DNA from: Streptomyces sp. VRA16 Mangrove soil
GTDB lineage: Bacteria; Actinomycetota; Actinomycetes; Streptomycetales; Streptomycetaceae
Length of the DNA stretch: 64,000 nt
Assembly: GCF_017377775.1 (NCBI RefSeq)
Contig: NZ_JAFVLN010000008.1
Location: forward strand, 310,001 to 374,000
Direction: 5' to 3'
The position numbers and the translations under genes were made by a program. Below the pieces are notes generated by a model. That model did not search any database. It worked only from the letters and a program-made list of their open reading frames with translations, and was not told the DNA's origin. Shown one piece after another: positions 34,504 through 42,217 of the stretch. How positions within the stretch are numbered: position 1 is the stretch's first letter; the number at the start of each line of letters is the position of its first letter.

Positions 34504-35352
34504 TCAGTACAGCTCGGGCCGCCGGTCCCCGAAGACGTCGTTGTGCTCGCCCAGCGACTTGTCGCGCGCCTGCGCCAGATCGCAGGGGGCCAGCAGCAGG
34601 GCGGGACCCTCGGTCGGGGTGTGCCCGGCGAGCGGGAACCCGTCGGGGTCGACGATCACGGAGCCACCGGTCCAGGAGACCCCGCGCTCGTCACCGGCCC
34701 GGTCGGCGACGGCGACGTACATCCGGTTCGCGGCGGCAGCCGCCTGCGCCTTGGTGACCTCGGCGGGGCGCTCCCCCTCCGGGCGCGGGAAGCGCGGCCA
34801 GTTGACCGGGGCGCACAGCAGCTCGGTGCCGGCGAGGGCGGCGCGGCGGACCCACTCGGGGAACTCCAGGTCGTAACAGACCATCACGCCGAGCCGGCCG
34901 ACGCCCTCGATGTCGACGGTCGGGGGCAGCCCGTCGCCGGGGACGAAGAAGTCCTTCTCGGTGCCGAAGAGGTGCGCCTTGCGGTAGACGGCGCGCAGGG
35001 CGCCGGACGGGTCGATGACGACGGCCGAGTTGCGCACCCGGTCCTCGCCGTCGAGCTCCGCGAGCCCGGCGACCAGGGTGACGCCGTGCCGGCGGGCGGC
35101 GGCGGACCAGGCGGTGACGGTCGGCCCGTCGAGCGGCTCGGCGAGCGCGCGGGCCTCGGCGACGGTCTCGAAGACATAGCCGCTGTTGGCCAGCTCGGGC
35201 AGCACGACGACGCGGGCCCCGGCGCGGGCGGCGGCCTCGATCGCCTCCTCTGCGGCGGCCAGGTTCTCGGCGACGTCCCCGACCCCGAGGGCGAGCTGGG
35301 CGCAGGCCACGGTGGTCATCGGCCGGTCGTCCCGCTCCGTGGAGACGTTCAT
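34504..35352 (-). CDS. Nitrilase-superfamily carbon-nitrogen hydrolase (amidase)
   Basis: The 282-residue protein has the full nitrilase triad: Glu53 in VLPELANSGY, Lys125 in YRKAHLFGTEKDFF and Cys159 in VMVCYDLEFPE. It should hydrolyse an amide or carbamoyl bond. Family members include N-carbamoylputrescine amidase and omega-amidase. Next to an agmatinase-family enzyme and a PucR regulator, a role in amine or guanidino breakdown is attractive but unproven. The ATG at 35352 is preferred; a second Met ten codons inside is possible. Confidence 0.92.
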   Translation of the reverse strand: MNVSTERDDRPMTTVACAQLALGVGDVAENLAAAEEAIEAAARAGARVVVLPELANSGYVFETVAEARALAEPLDGPTVTAWSAAARRHGVTLVAGLAELDGEDRVRNSAVVIDPSGALRAVYRKAHLFGTEKDFFVPGDGLPPTVDIEGVGRLGVMVCYDLEFPEWVRRAALAGTELLCAPVNWPRFPRPEGERPAEVTKAQAAAAANRMYVAVADRAGDERGVSWTGGSVIVDPDGFPLAGHTPTEGPALLLAPCDLAQARDKSLGEHNDVFGDRRPELY

Positions 35353-35485
35353 CGCGGAGCCCTTCCTCGCGCCGTACGGAACGCGCGGTCGCACGCCCCT
35401 GACGGCTGGACCCTAACCCCGCGCCCCCTCCGCCCGTCTGCGCCGCAGCGGCCAAAAGGGAATCCGGCACCTGGACACGGCGGAG

Positions 35486-36451
35486 TCAGCTCCCCGTCGT
35501 GGTGCTCTCCTCCTGCACGGGGGCCGTCGCGACGACCCGGGAGGCGGCGCGCGCCCGCGACCTCGACACGGCCACACCGGCGAGGCACAGCACACCGCCG
35601 AGCAGCGTCAGCCAGCCCGGCACCTCGTCGAGGAAGAGCCAGCTGAGCAGGACCACGATGGCGGGCACGGCGTACGTCGTCGCGCCCATCTTCCCCGCGG
35701 GCGTGCGGGCCAGCGCGTACGTCCAGGTGGTGAAGGCGAGCGCGGTCGGTACGACGCCGAGGTACAGCATGTTGAGGGTCGCGGACGCGGGGGCGTCGGC
35801 CACCTCGGAGAACAGCTGTCCGGAGAACGGCAGGCAGGCCACCGTCCCGATCAGGCAGCTGAACGCGGTGACCTGGAGCGGCGAGCCGTGGGAGAGCGCG
35901 GGCTTCTGGGCGACGACCCCGACCGCGTACGCGACGGCGGCGAGCAGGCAGAGCACGACACCCAGCAGCGAGGTCGAACCGCCGTCCCGGGACGAGCCCG
36001 CGGACCCGGCGGACATCGACAGGCCGACCACGACCGCGCCCGCGAACGACACCGCCATGCCGGCGAGCAGCCGCGGCGGCAGCGCCTCGCCGAGCAGCCG
36101 GGCGGCGAGCAGCGCCATGAGGATCGGCCCGACGTTCACGAGCAGGGCGGCGGTGCCGGCGTCGACGAGCCGCTCGCCCCAGTTCAGCGCGACCATGTAG
36201 CCCGCGAACCAGACCAGGCCCGACACCACGATGCCGCGCCAGGCGCCGCGCGGCGGCAGCCCTTCGCCGCGGACCAGGACCAGGACGACCAGGACCACGG
36301 AGGCGGCGAGCAGCCGGCCCAGGGCGAGCGCGCCCGGTGAGTAGGCGCCGCCCGCGCTGCGGATCGCGACGAAGGCCGAGGCCCAGGCGAGCACGGTGAA
36401 GGAGACGGCGCCGACGGTGAGCAGGCCGGCGCGGGAGGTTCGGGAGGACAT
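35486..36451 (-). CDS. EamA/DMT family transporter
   Basis: The 321-residue protein has two EamA repeats with about ten membrane segments: AVSFTVLAWASAFVAIRSAGG opens the first and LLAAVAYAVGVVAQKPAL the second, ending with a basic Arg-rich tail. It is likely an exporter of amino acids or other small metabolites. The ATG at 36451 is preferred over one eight codons upstream, which lies next to the operator; neither has a good ribosome site. It follows the ArsR-type gene on the same strand, and both have the same operator motif upstream. Confidence 0.9.
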   Translation of the reverse strand: MSSRTSRAGLLTVGAVSFTVLAWASAFVAIRSAGGAYSPGALALGRLLAASVVLVVLVLVRGEGLPPRGAWRGIVVSGLVWFAGYMVALNWGERLVDAGTAALLVNVGPILMALLAARLLGEALPPRLLAGMAVSFAGAVVVGLSMSAGSAGSSRDGGSTSLLGVVLCLLAAVAYAVGVVAQKPALSHGSPLQVTAFSCLIGTVACLPFSGQLFSEVADAPASATLNMLYLGVVPTALAFTTWTYALARTPAGKMGATTYAVPAIVVLLSWLFLDEVPGWLTLLGGVLCLAGVAVSRSRARAASRVVATAPVQEESTTTGS

Positions 36452-36475
36452 ATGAGCAGCGTACGGAAATTTCAT

Positions 36476-36491
36476 TTCGGCGTCCACCGAA
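36476..36491. promoter_or_regulatory. ArsR-type operator upstream of the EamA gene
   Basis: TTCGG-CGTCCA-CCGAA lies 25 bp upstream of the transporter start and extends to ATTTCGG/CCGAAAT. The same inverted repeat with the same 6-bp spacer lies before the regulator gene. Confidence 0.72.
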
Positions 36492-36522
36492 ATGTTTGAG
36501 AGCGGGTGCGGGTGGGCCGGCG

Positions 36523-37281
36523 TCAGGCCGCCCAGGCGTCCGGGGTGAGGCCGAGCAGATCGTGCAGCATCCGCTCGCCCGCGCCGGTCACGTACAGCGC
36601 CCGCCCGCCGTCCCCGGCGCGCCCGATCCAGCCCTGCGCGAGGGCCCGCGCGCACAGCCGGGCCGCGGCGGCCCCGCCCAGGTGGCGGCGGCGCTCGGTC
36701 CAGTCCATGCAGGAACTGGCGAGCGGCCGGCGCCCGGCGTGCTCCGCCGCGGGCAGTTCGACCCCGGCCCGCGCGAACCAGGCGCGCCCGTCGTCGGTCA
36801 GCTCGAAGACCCCGTCCGTGTGCAGCAGTCCGCGCTCCCGCAGCCGGTCGGTGACGGCCATGCCGAGCCGGCCCGCGACATGGTCGTAGCAGAGCCGGGC
36901 GGCGGCCAACGGGTCCTGGGCGGCGACCATCGGCACGGTGTGCGCGGCGTCCCGGTCCGGCACGGCGTGCGAGGCGAGGGCGTCGACGAGCCGGGCCGTG
37001 TCCGTGTCGGCGATCCGCACGTAACTGTGGCGCCCGCGCCGCTCGGTGACACACACTCCGGCGCTCACCAGCCGCGCCGTGTGACCGCTGACGGTGGAGG
37101 GCGCGACCCCGGTGATCCGGCTCAGCTCACCGGCGCTCCAGGCGCGCCCCTCCAGCATCGCCATGCAGATCGCGGCGCGGGTCTCGTCGGCGAAGACCGC
37201 GGCGAGGGCGGCGAGCCGGGCGGCGGGGGCGGGGGCGTCCGCGGTGACATCGGCGGTGCCGTCGGAGTGCGGGGCAGTCAT
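36523..37281 (-). CDS. ArsR-type winged-helix regulator
   Basis: The 252-residue protein has an ArsR winged helix at residues 20-90 (RLAALAAVFADETRAAICMAML, then VAPSTVSGHTARLVSAGVCV and RGRHSYVRIAD). A long C-terminal region follows containing ASSCMDWTERRRHLGG, typical of a family of larger ArsR regulators paired with EamA or MFS exporters. It probably represses itself and the transporter downstream through TTCGG-N6-CCGAA sites. The ATG at 37281 has GGAGGG very close before it. It is divergent from the phosphatase-family gene. Confidence 0.9.
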   Translation of the reverse strand: MTAPHSDGTADVTADAPAPAARLAALAAVFADETRAAICMAMLEGRAWSAGELSRITGVAPSTVSGHTARLVSAGVCVTERRGRHSYVRIADTDTARLVDALASHAVPDRDAAHTVPMVAAQDPLAAARLCYDHVAGRLGMAVTDRLRERGLLHTDGVFELTDDGRAWFARAGVELPAAEHAGRRPLASSCMDWTERRRHLGGAAAARLCARALAQGWIGRAGDGGRALYVTGAGERMLHDLLGLTPDAWAA

Positions 37282-37302
37282 CCCTCCAGCATGCCGCAAA
37301 AC

Positions 37303-37318
37303 TTCGGCGAACACCGAA
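37303..37318. promoter_or_regulatory. ArsR-type operator upstream of its own gene
   Basis: TTCGG-CGAACA-CCGAA lies 22 bp upstream of the regulator start and matches the site at 36476-36491 at 14 of 16 positions, arguing for autoregulation. Confidence 0.72.
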
Positions 37319-37397
37319 TGATTCGTGTGCGGGTGCGGCGCAGACCCCGGTCCCACTCCCCGGAACCGATCACCGCCGCACAGCCGCCCCCGGCACA

Positions 37398-38210
37398 ATG
37401 GAGTCCATGCCGATACCCGGGATTCCCAGCGACACTCCGACCCGCGCCGCCCTGATCGACCACCTCGTCCGCACCCGCATCGCGGGCGACGTGGCCACGC
37501 CCCGCGAGAACAACCTCTCCCACTACCGCAAGCTCGCGAACGGCGACCGGCACTTCTGGCTGGGCCTGGAACTCGGCGACCGCTGGAGCGACGAGCAGGA
37601 CGTGCTCGCGGTGATGGCCGAGCGCTGCGGGGTGGTCGACGACCCCGAGCACCGTTACGGCCAGGACACCATCGACCCGGAGCTGACGGTCGACGCCCTG
37701 GAGCGGATGGCGGCCCGGCTGCGCAAGGCGGCCGCGGGCCGCCAGCGCGTCCTGTTCGCGACGGGCCACCCGGGCGGCCTGCTCGACGTGCACCGGGCGA
37801 CCGCGGCCGCCCTGCGCGCGGCGGGCTGCGAGATCGTCGTCATCCCCGAGGGCCTGGCCACCGAGGAGGGCATGGTCTTCCAGTTCGCGGACGTGGCGAT
37901 GCTGGAGCGCGGGGCGACGCTGTGGCACACCCACTCCCCCGACCCGATGACCCGCATCCTCGACGGCCTGGAGCACGAGGGCCGTCCGCTGCCCGACCTG
38001 GTCGTCGCCGACCACGGCTGGGCGGGCTGCGCGGCCCAGCGCGGCCTCGACTCCGTCGGTTACGCGGACTGCAACGACCCGGCGCTGTTCGTGGGCGAGG
38101 CCGAGGGCACGATGCAGGTGACGGTCCCCCTGGACGACCATGTGACGAGCCCGCGCCACTACGACCCGATGACGGCGTACCTGCTGGGCGCCGCCGGCCT
38201 GCTGGACTGA
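37398..38210 (+). CDS. Phosphatase-family protein (actinobacterial)
   Basis: The 270-residue protein contains DVATPRENNLSHYRKLANGDRHFWLGLELG and RVLFATGHPGGLLDVHRATAAALRAAG, matching an actinobacterial family usually annotated simply as phosphatase. The second half has LWHTHSPDPMTRIL and LVVADHGWAGCAAQRGL, with His and Asp residues that could bind metal. I know no characterised member. The ATG at 37398 or the one nine bases later could start it. It stands alone. Confidence 0.82.
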   Translation: MESMPIPGIPSDTPTRAALIDHLVRTRIAGDVATPRENNLSHYRKLANGDRHFWLGLELGDRWSDEQDVLAVMAERCGVVDDPEHRYGQDTIDPELTVDALERMAARLRKAAAGRQRVLFATGHPGGLLDVHRATAAALRAAGCEIVVIPEGLATEEGMVFQFADVAMLERGATLWHTHSPDPMTRILDGLEHEGRPLPDLVVADHGWAGCAAQRGLDSVGYADCNDPALFVGEAEGTMQVTVPLDDHVTSPRHYDPMTAYLLGAAGLLD

Positions 38211-38229
38211 GCTTCGCAACGCGGCTGCG

Positions 38230-38290
38230 GGGCGGGCGGAGTTCGCTTCAGGGGTGCGGGGAACCGCGCGAGAAGTCCCACCGGCCCACA
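38230..38290. repeat. Dispersed repeat variant (copy D) after the phosphatase gene
   Basis: CTTCAGGGGTGCGGGGAACC followed by GCGCGAGAAGTCCCACCGG belongs to the same broad class of 3'-flanking GC-rich elements as copies A-C (shared CTTCAGGGG-GCGGGG core), though it has diverged. Confidence 0.45.
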
Positions 38291-38308
38291 GCCCGCGAAC
38301 GAGGCCGT

Positions 38309-39307
38309 CTACCAGGGGTCCAGCCCGGCCTCCCGGCGCTGGGCGAACCCGGGCGTCGGGTCCAGGTACACCCTGCGCACCGCCGGGAACCGCTCCTGCA
38401 GCCGCCGCGCCGCGTCCTCGCAGGCCCACTCGATCTGCGCCGCGGTGGACGCGTCCCGGAAGTCGACCTTGGCGGCGACCAGCGCCTCGCGGGGGCCCTG
38501 CACCAGCGTGGTCAGTTCGAGGACGCTCTCGACGTGCTCGACGCCGAGCAGCAGCTCCCGGATCTCGGCCCTGATGGGCGCCGGCAGCGGCCGCCCCACG
38601 AGCAGCTCGGCGTTGGACCGCCCGAGCACCCAGGCGACCCACAGCAGCAGCACGCCGATGCAGAGCGAGGCGATGCCGTCCCAGACCCCGGAGCCGGTGA
38701 GCTGCCCGCCGAGCAGACCGCCGGCGGCCAGCAGCAGACCGGCGAGGGCCGCACTGTCCTCCAGGACGACGGCCTTCACGGCGGTGTCGGGCGTGTGCCT
38801 CAGATACGTGCCGAAGGGCGCCTTGAACCGGGCGGCCTCCCCCCGCGCCTGCTTGACGGCGGTCCGCAGCGAGAAGCCCTCCAGCAGGAAGGCGACGCCC
38901 AGCACGATGTACGAGACGAGCGGATCGCCGAGCTCCTCGCCGACGACCAGCGTGTGGATGCCGTCGTAGAAGGAGAAGACGGCACCGCCGACGAACGTGG
39001 CGACGGCGGCGAGCAGCGCCCACACGTACCGCTCGCCCCCGTACCCGAGGGGGTGGTCCTCGTCGGCGGGTTTCTCGCTGCGCTTGAGCGAGGTCAGGAG
39101 CAGCAGTTCGGTGACGGTGTCGGCGAAGGAGTGCGCGGCCTCGGAGAGCATCGCGCTGGATCCGCTGATGACGCCGGCGACGGCCTTGGCCAAGGCGATG
39201 CCGAGGTTCGCCACCGCGGCGACGATCACGGTGAAGACGCTCTCGCCACCCGCCTCTTCCGCGTCGCCCGCGCCGTCGGTCACAGCAGCTCCATCCCGTA
39301 CGTCCAT
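38309..39307 (-). CDS. Cation diffusion facilitator family metal transporter
   Basis: The 332-residue protein has six membrane segments and the CDF pattern: SAMLSEAAHSFADTVTELLLL with the His-x3-Asp metal pair in helix 2, a His/Asp-containing loop (EDHPLGYGGERYVW), VVLEDSAALAGLLLAAGG in helix 5, and a C-terminal cytoplasmic domain (VESVLELTTLVQGPREALVAAKVDF). It exports a divalent cation such as Zn, Fe or Mn. The ATG at 39307 is the first Met near the first membrane helix; a GTG eight codons in is an alternative. Confidence 0.92.
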   Translation of the reverse strand: MDVRDGAAVTDGAGDAEEAGGESVFTVIVAAVANLGIALAKAVAGVISGSSAMLSEAAHSFADTVTELLLLTSLKRSEKPADEDHPLGYGGERYVWALLAAVATFVGGAVFSFYDGIHTLVVGEELGDPLVSYIVLGVAFLLEGFSLRTAVKQARGEAARFKAPFGTYLRHTPDTAVKAVVLEDSAALAGLLLAAGGLLGGQLTGSGVWDGIASLCIGVLLLWVAWVLGRSNAELLVGRPLPAPIRAEIRELLLGVEHVESVLELTTLVQGPREALVAAKVDFRDASTAAQIEWACEDAARRLQERFPAVRRVYLDPTPGFAQRREAGLDPW

Positions 39308-39327
39308 GTACGGGACCGTATGTCTGA

Positions 39328-40197
39328 TCAGCGCGGAACGCGAACGACGCCTTCCTGGATCACGGTGATCGCGAGCCGGCCCTCCTGGGTGTAGATCCGG
39401 GCCTGACCGAGGCCGCGGCCGCCGGACGCGGACGGCGACTGCTGGTCGTAGAGCAGCCATTCGTCGGCGCGGAACGGCCGGTGGAACCACATGGCGTGGT
39501 CGAGCGAGGCGCCGACGACGTCGCCGACCGCCCAGCCGCCGCGCCCGTGCGCGAGCAGCACGGAGTCGAGCAGCGTCATGTCGGAGACGTACGTGGCGAG
39601 GCAGACGTGCAGCAGCGGGTCGTCGGCGAGTTTGCCGTTGGTGCGGAACCAGACCTGCGAGTTCGGCGGCTGCGGATCGCCGACGAAGGCGAACGGCGGC
39701 GCGTCGACGTAGCGCAGATCGACGGCCTCGCGGGCCTCCAGCATCTTCTGGACGCGGTCGGGACCGAGGACGTCGGCGTAGCGCGGCAGCATCTCGGCCG
39801 CGGTCGGCAGCGACTCGGGGTCGGGCGCGGGCGGCATGTCCGCCTGGTGCTCCAGGCCCTCCTCGTACGTCTGGAAGGACGCGGAGAGGTGGAAGATCGG
39901 CTGCCCGTGCTGGATCGCGACCACCCTGCGGGTGGTGAAGGAGCGGCCGTCGCGAATGCGGTCGACGGTGTAGACGATGGGCGCGCCCGGGTCGCCCGCG
40001 ACGAGGAAGTACGCGTGCAGGGAGTGGGCGAGCCGGTCGGCGGGGACGGTGCGCCCCGCCGCGACCAGCGCCTGGGCCGCCACCTGCCCGCCGAAGACGC
40101 GCGGGACGACGGCGGACCGGGACTGGCCGCGGAAGATGTCCTCCTCGATCTGCTCCAGATCGAGCAGATCGAGGAGGGAGTCAAGTGCCTGATGCAT
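39328..40197 (-). CDS. tesB: Acyl-CoA thioesterase II
   Basis: The 289-residue protein matches TesB in length (two hot-dog domains). It has FGGQVAAQALVAAGRTVP in the first half and VVGASLDHAMWFHRPFRADEWLLYDQQSPSA in the second, containing the catalytic Asp of SLDHAMWFH, plus the later Thr and Gln regions (SGGRGLGQARIYTQEG). It hydrolyses fatty acyl-CoA to free acid and CoA. It lies 47 bp downstream of the acyl-CoA dehydrogenase on the same strand and may be read through from it. Confidence 0.95.
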   Translation of the reverse strand: MHQALDSLLDLLDLEQIEEDIFRGQSRSAVVPRVFGGQVAAQALVAAGRTVPADRLAHSLHAYFLVAGDPGAPIVYTVDRIRDGRSFTTRRVVAIQHGQPIFHLSASFQTYEEGLEHQADMPPAPDPESLPTAAEMLPRYADVLGPDRVQKMLEAREAVDLRYVDAPPFAFVGDPQPPNSQVWFRTNGKLADDPLLHVCLATYVSDMTLLDSVLLAHGRGGWAVGDVVGASLDHAMWFHRPFRADEWLLYDQQSPSASGGRGLGQARIYTQEGRLAITVIQEGVVRVPR

Positions 40198-40244
40198 GGG
40201 ATCAGTTGTACCCAGCAGATATTCCGAGCGACAGGTACGGGGGG

Positions 40245-41402
40245 TTACAGGCCCATGTTCTTCGCGATGATCATCTTCATGACCTCGCTGGTGCCGCCGT
40301 AGATGCGGTTGACGCGGTTGTCCGCGTACAGGCGGGCGATCGGGTACTCGTTCATGAAGCCGTAGCCGCCGTGCAGCTGGAGGCAGCGGTCGATGACGCG
40401 GTGGGCGACCTCGGTGCAGAACAGCTTCGCGGACGCGGCCTCGGCCGCGGTCAGCTCACCGGCGTCGAGGGCCTCCAGGGCGCGGTCGGCGACGGCCTCG
40501 GCGGCGTCCACCTCGGCCTGGCAGGCGGCCAGCTCGAACTTGGTGTTCTGGAACGACGCGACGGGCTTGCCGAAGACGGTGCGCTCCTGGACGTACTGCT
40601 TGGCGAACTGGACGGCCGCCTTGGCCTGCGCGTAGGCGCCGTAGGCGATGCCCCAGCGCTCGGAGGCGAGGTTCGTGCCGAGGTAGCCGAAGCCCTTGTT
40701 CTCCTCGCCGAGCAGGTCCTCGACGGGCACCTTCACGTCGACGAACGCCAGCTCGGCGGTGTCGGACGTGCGCAGGCCGAGCTTGTCGAGCTTGCGGCCG
40801 ATGGAGTAGCCCTCGGACTTGGTGTCGACGGCGAAGAGGGAGATGCCGAAGCGGCGGTCCTCGGCGCTGGGCGCGGAGGTGCGGGCGCAGACGATGACGC
40901 GGTCGGCGTGCACACCGCCGGTGATGAAGGTCTTGGCGCCGTTGAGGACGTAGTGCGTGCCGTCCTCGGAGAGCTTGGCGGTGGTCTTCATGCCCGCGAC
41001 GTCGGAGCCGGTGCCCGGCTCGGTCATCGCGAGGGCCCACATCTCCTCGCCGGAGACGAACTTCGGCAGGTAGCGCTTCTTCTGCTCGTCGGTGGCGAGC
41101 ATCTTGATGTAGGGCAGGGCGAGCAGCACGTGGACGCCGGAGCCGCCGAAGGAGACGCCCGCGCGGGCGGTCTCCTCGTACTGGATGGCCTCGAACTTGT
41201 GGGTGTCCATGCCCGCGCCGTCGAACTCCTCCGGCACGTTGATGCCGAACAGGCCGAGCTCGGCCATCTTGCCGTACAGCTCGCGGGGCACGATGCCCTG
41301 CTGGAACCACTCGTCGTAGTGGGGGACGACCTCGGCCTCGATGAAGGCGCGCAGGGTCTCCCGGAACGCCTCGTGGTCCTCATCAAAAACGGTACGGCGC
41401 AC
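40245..41402 (-). CDS. Acyl-CoA dehydrogenase, LCAD-like
   Basis: The 385-residue flavoenzyme has all acyl-CoA dehydrogenase segments: MTEPGTGSDVAGM for flavin, ASERWGIAYGAY in helix G, LHGGYGFMNEYPIARLYAD, and the C-terminal NRIYGGTSEVMKMIIAKNMGL. In MCAD-type enzymes the catalytic Glu directly precedes the GT; here that position is Gly (YGGT), as in LCAD and isovaleryl-type enzymes where the base lies in helix G. It oxidises a fatty or branched acyl-CoA. The GTG start at 41402 has a good GGAGAA site. The TetR-type gene lies upstream on the same strand. Confidence 0.93.
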   Translation of the reverse strand: MRRTVFDEDHEAFRETLRAFIEAEVVPHYDEWFQQGIVPRELYGKMAELGLFGINVPEEFDGAGMDTHKFEAIQYEETARAGVSFGGSGVHVLLALPYIKMLATDEQKKRYLPKFVSGEEMWALAMTEPGTGSDVAGMKTTAKLSEDGTHYVLNGAKTFITGGVHADRVIVCARTSAPSAEDRRFGISLFAVDTKSEGYSIGRKLDKLGLRTSDTAELAFVDVKVPVEDLLGEENKGFGYLGTNLASERWGIAYGAYAQAKAAVQFAKQYVQERTVFGKPVASFQNTKFELAACQAEVDAAEAVADRALEALDAGELTAAEAASAKLFCTEVAHRVIDRCLQLHGGYGFMNEYPIARLYADNRVNRIYGGTSEVMKMIIAKNMGL

Positions 41403-41459
41403 GGAGAACTCTCCTTCTACGACGGCTCAACGACGGTTTCAGCTGACGGGCATACGCGA

Positions 41460-41475
41460 CTAAGCGCTTGCTCAG
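41460..41475. promoter_or_regulatory. Candidate TetR operator before the LCAD-like gene
   Basis: CTAAGCGCTTGCTCAG has the form CTNAGC-N4-GCTNAG, 58 bp upstream of the dehydrogenase start. It resembles operator elements of TetR-type fatty-acid regulators in actinobacteria. Confidence 0.5.
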
Positions 41476-41518
41476 GGCAACGTTACCCGCGAGTTTCTGA
41501 AGCGTCCAGAGATGCACG

Positions 41519-42124
41519 TCACTCCGGCGCGGCGGCGGCCGCGAAGGCCCCGCGGGCCAGCTTGTGCAGCAGCCGCGCCGTGACCGCGCGTCCGGGGAGC
41601 GAGCCGGGGCGGCTGAGGTGCGGCGTGGAGTTCAGCAGACCGAAGACCGCGTGCACGGCCACGCGCGCCTGCGGCTCCGCGAGCTGTGGGTAGACCTTCC
41701 TCAGCGACTCCACCCACAGCTCCACGTACTGGCGCTGAAGGGAGCGCACCAGCTTGCGGTCGCTGTCGCGCAGCCGGTCCAGCTCACGGTCGTGCAGCGT
41801 GATCAGGTCCCGGTCGTCGACGGCGAAGTCGATGTGCCCCTCGATGAGCGAGTCGAGCAGCGCCTCCGGGCCGTGCTCGGCCTCGGCGACCCGGCGCTTG
41901 CCGCCGGTCAGCAGCTGCCCGCTGATGCCGACGAGCAGCTCGGCGAGCATCGCGTCCTTGCCCGCGAAGTGGCGGTAGAGGCCGGGGCCGCTGATGCCGA
42001 CCGCGGCTCCTATCTCGTCGACCCCTACGCCGTGGAACCCGCGCTCGGCGAAGAGCCGGGCGGCCTCCTTGAGGATCTGCTCGCGACGGGTGGGCGCGTC
42101 GGTTCTGGAGGCTCCTGAAGACAT
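41519..42124 (-). CDS. TetR family regulator of acyl-CoA catabolism
   Basis: The 201-residue protein has the TetR DNA-binding domain (RREQILKEAARLFAERGFHG, then VDEIGAAVGISGPGLYRHFAGKD) and a C-terminal ligand domain of the fatty-acid/acyl-CoA regulator type (LITLHDRELDRLRDSDRKLVRSLQ). It is divergent from the carboxylase operon, and an acyl-CoA dehydrogenase lies directly downstream, so it likely represses both and is released by an acyl-CoA. The ATG at 42124 begins MSSGAS. Confidence 0.94.
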   Translation of the reverse strand: MSSGASRTDAPTRREQILKEAARLFAERGFHGVGVDEIGAAVGISGPGLYRHFAGKDAMLAELLVGISGQLLTGGKRRVAEAEHGPEALLDSLIEGHIDFAVDDRDLITLHDRELDRLRDSDRKLVRSLQRQYVELWVESLRKVYPQLAEPQARVAVHAVFGLLNSTPHLSRPGSLPGRAVTARLLHKLARGAFAAAAAPE

Positions 42125-42144
42125 GAAGCAATTCTAGACAGCGA

Positions 42145-42162
42145 GGTTAGCGAGCGTTAACC
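42145..42162. promoter_or_regulatory. TetR-type operator 1 in the tetR-carboxylase gap
   Basis: GGTTAGCGAGCGTTAACC matches its own reverse complement at 14 of 18 positions. It lies 21 bp upstream of the TetR start and 56 bp upstream of the carboxylase start, consistent with shared repression. Confidence 0.6.
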
Positions 42163-42173
42163 TGAAGGACATC

Positions 42174-42190
42174 GGTTAACGGTCATTAAC
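42174..42190. promoter_or_regulatory. TetR-type operator 2 in the tetR-carboxylase gap
   Basis: GGTTAACGGTCATTAAC is a second imperfect GTTAAC-rich palindrome 12 bp after the first. It may be a second binding site or contain the promoter of the carboxylase operon. Confidence 0.45.
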
Positions 42191-42217
42191 ATCGCTACGT
42201 GGTGAGAGGACCGCAGG

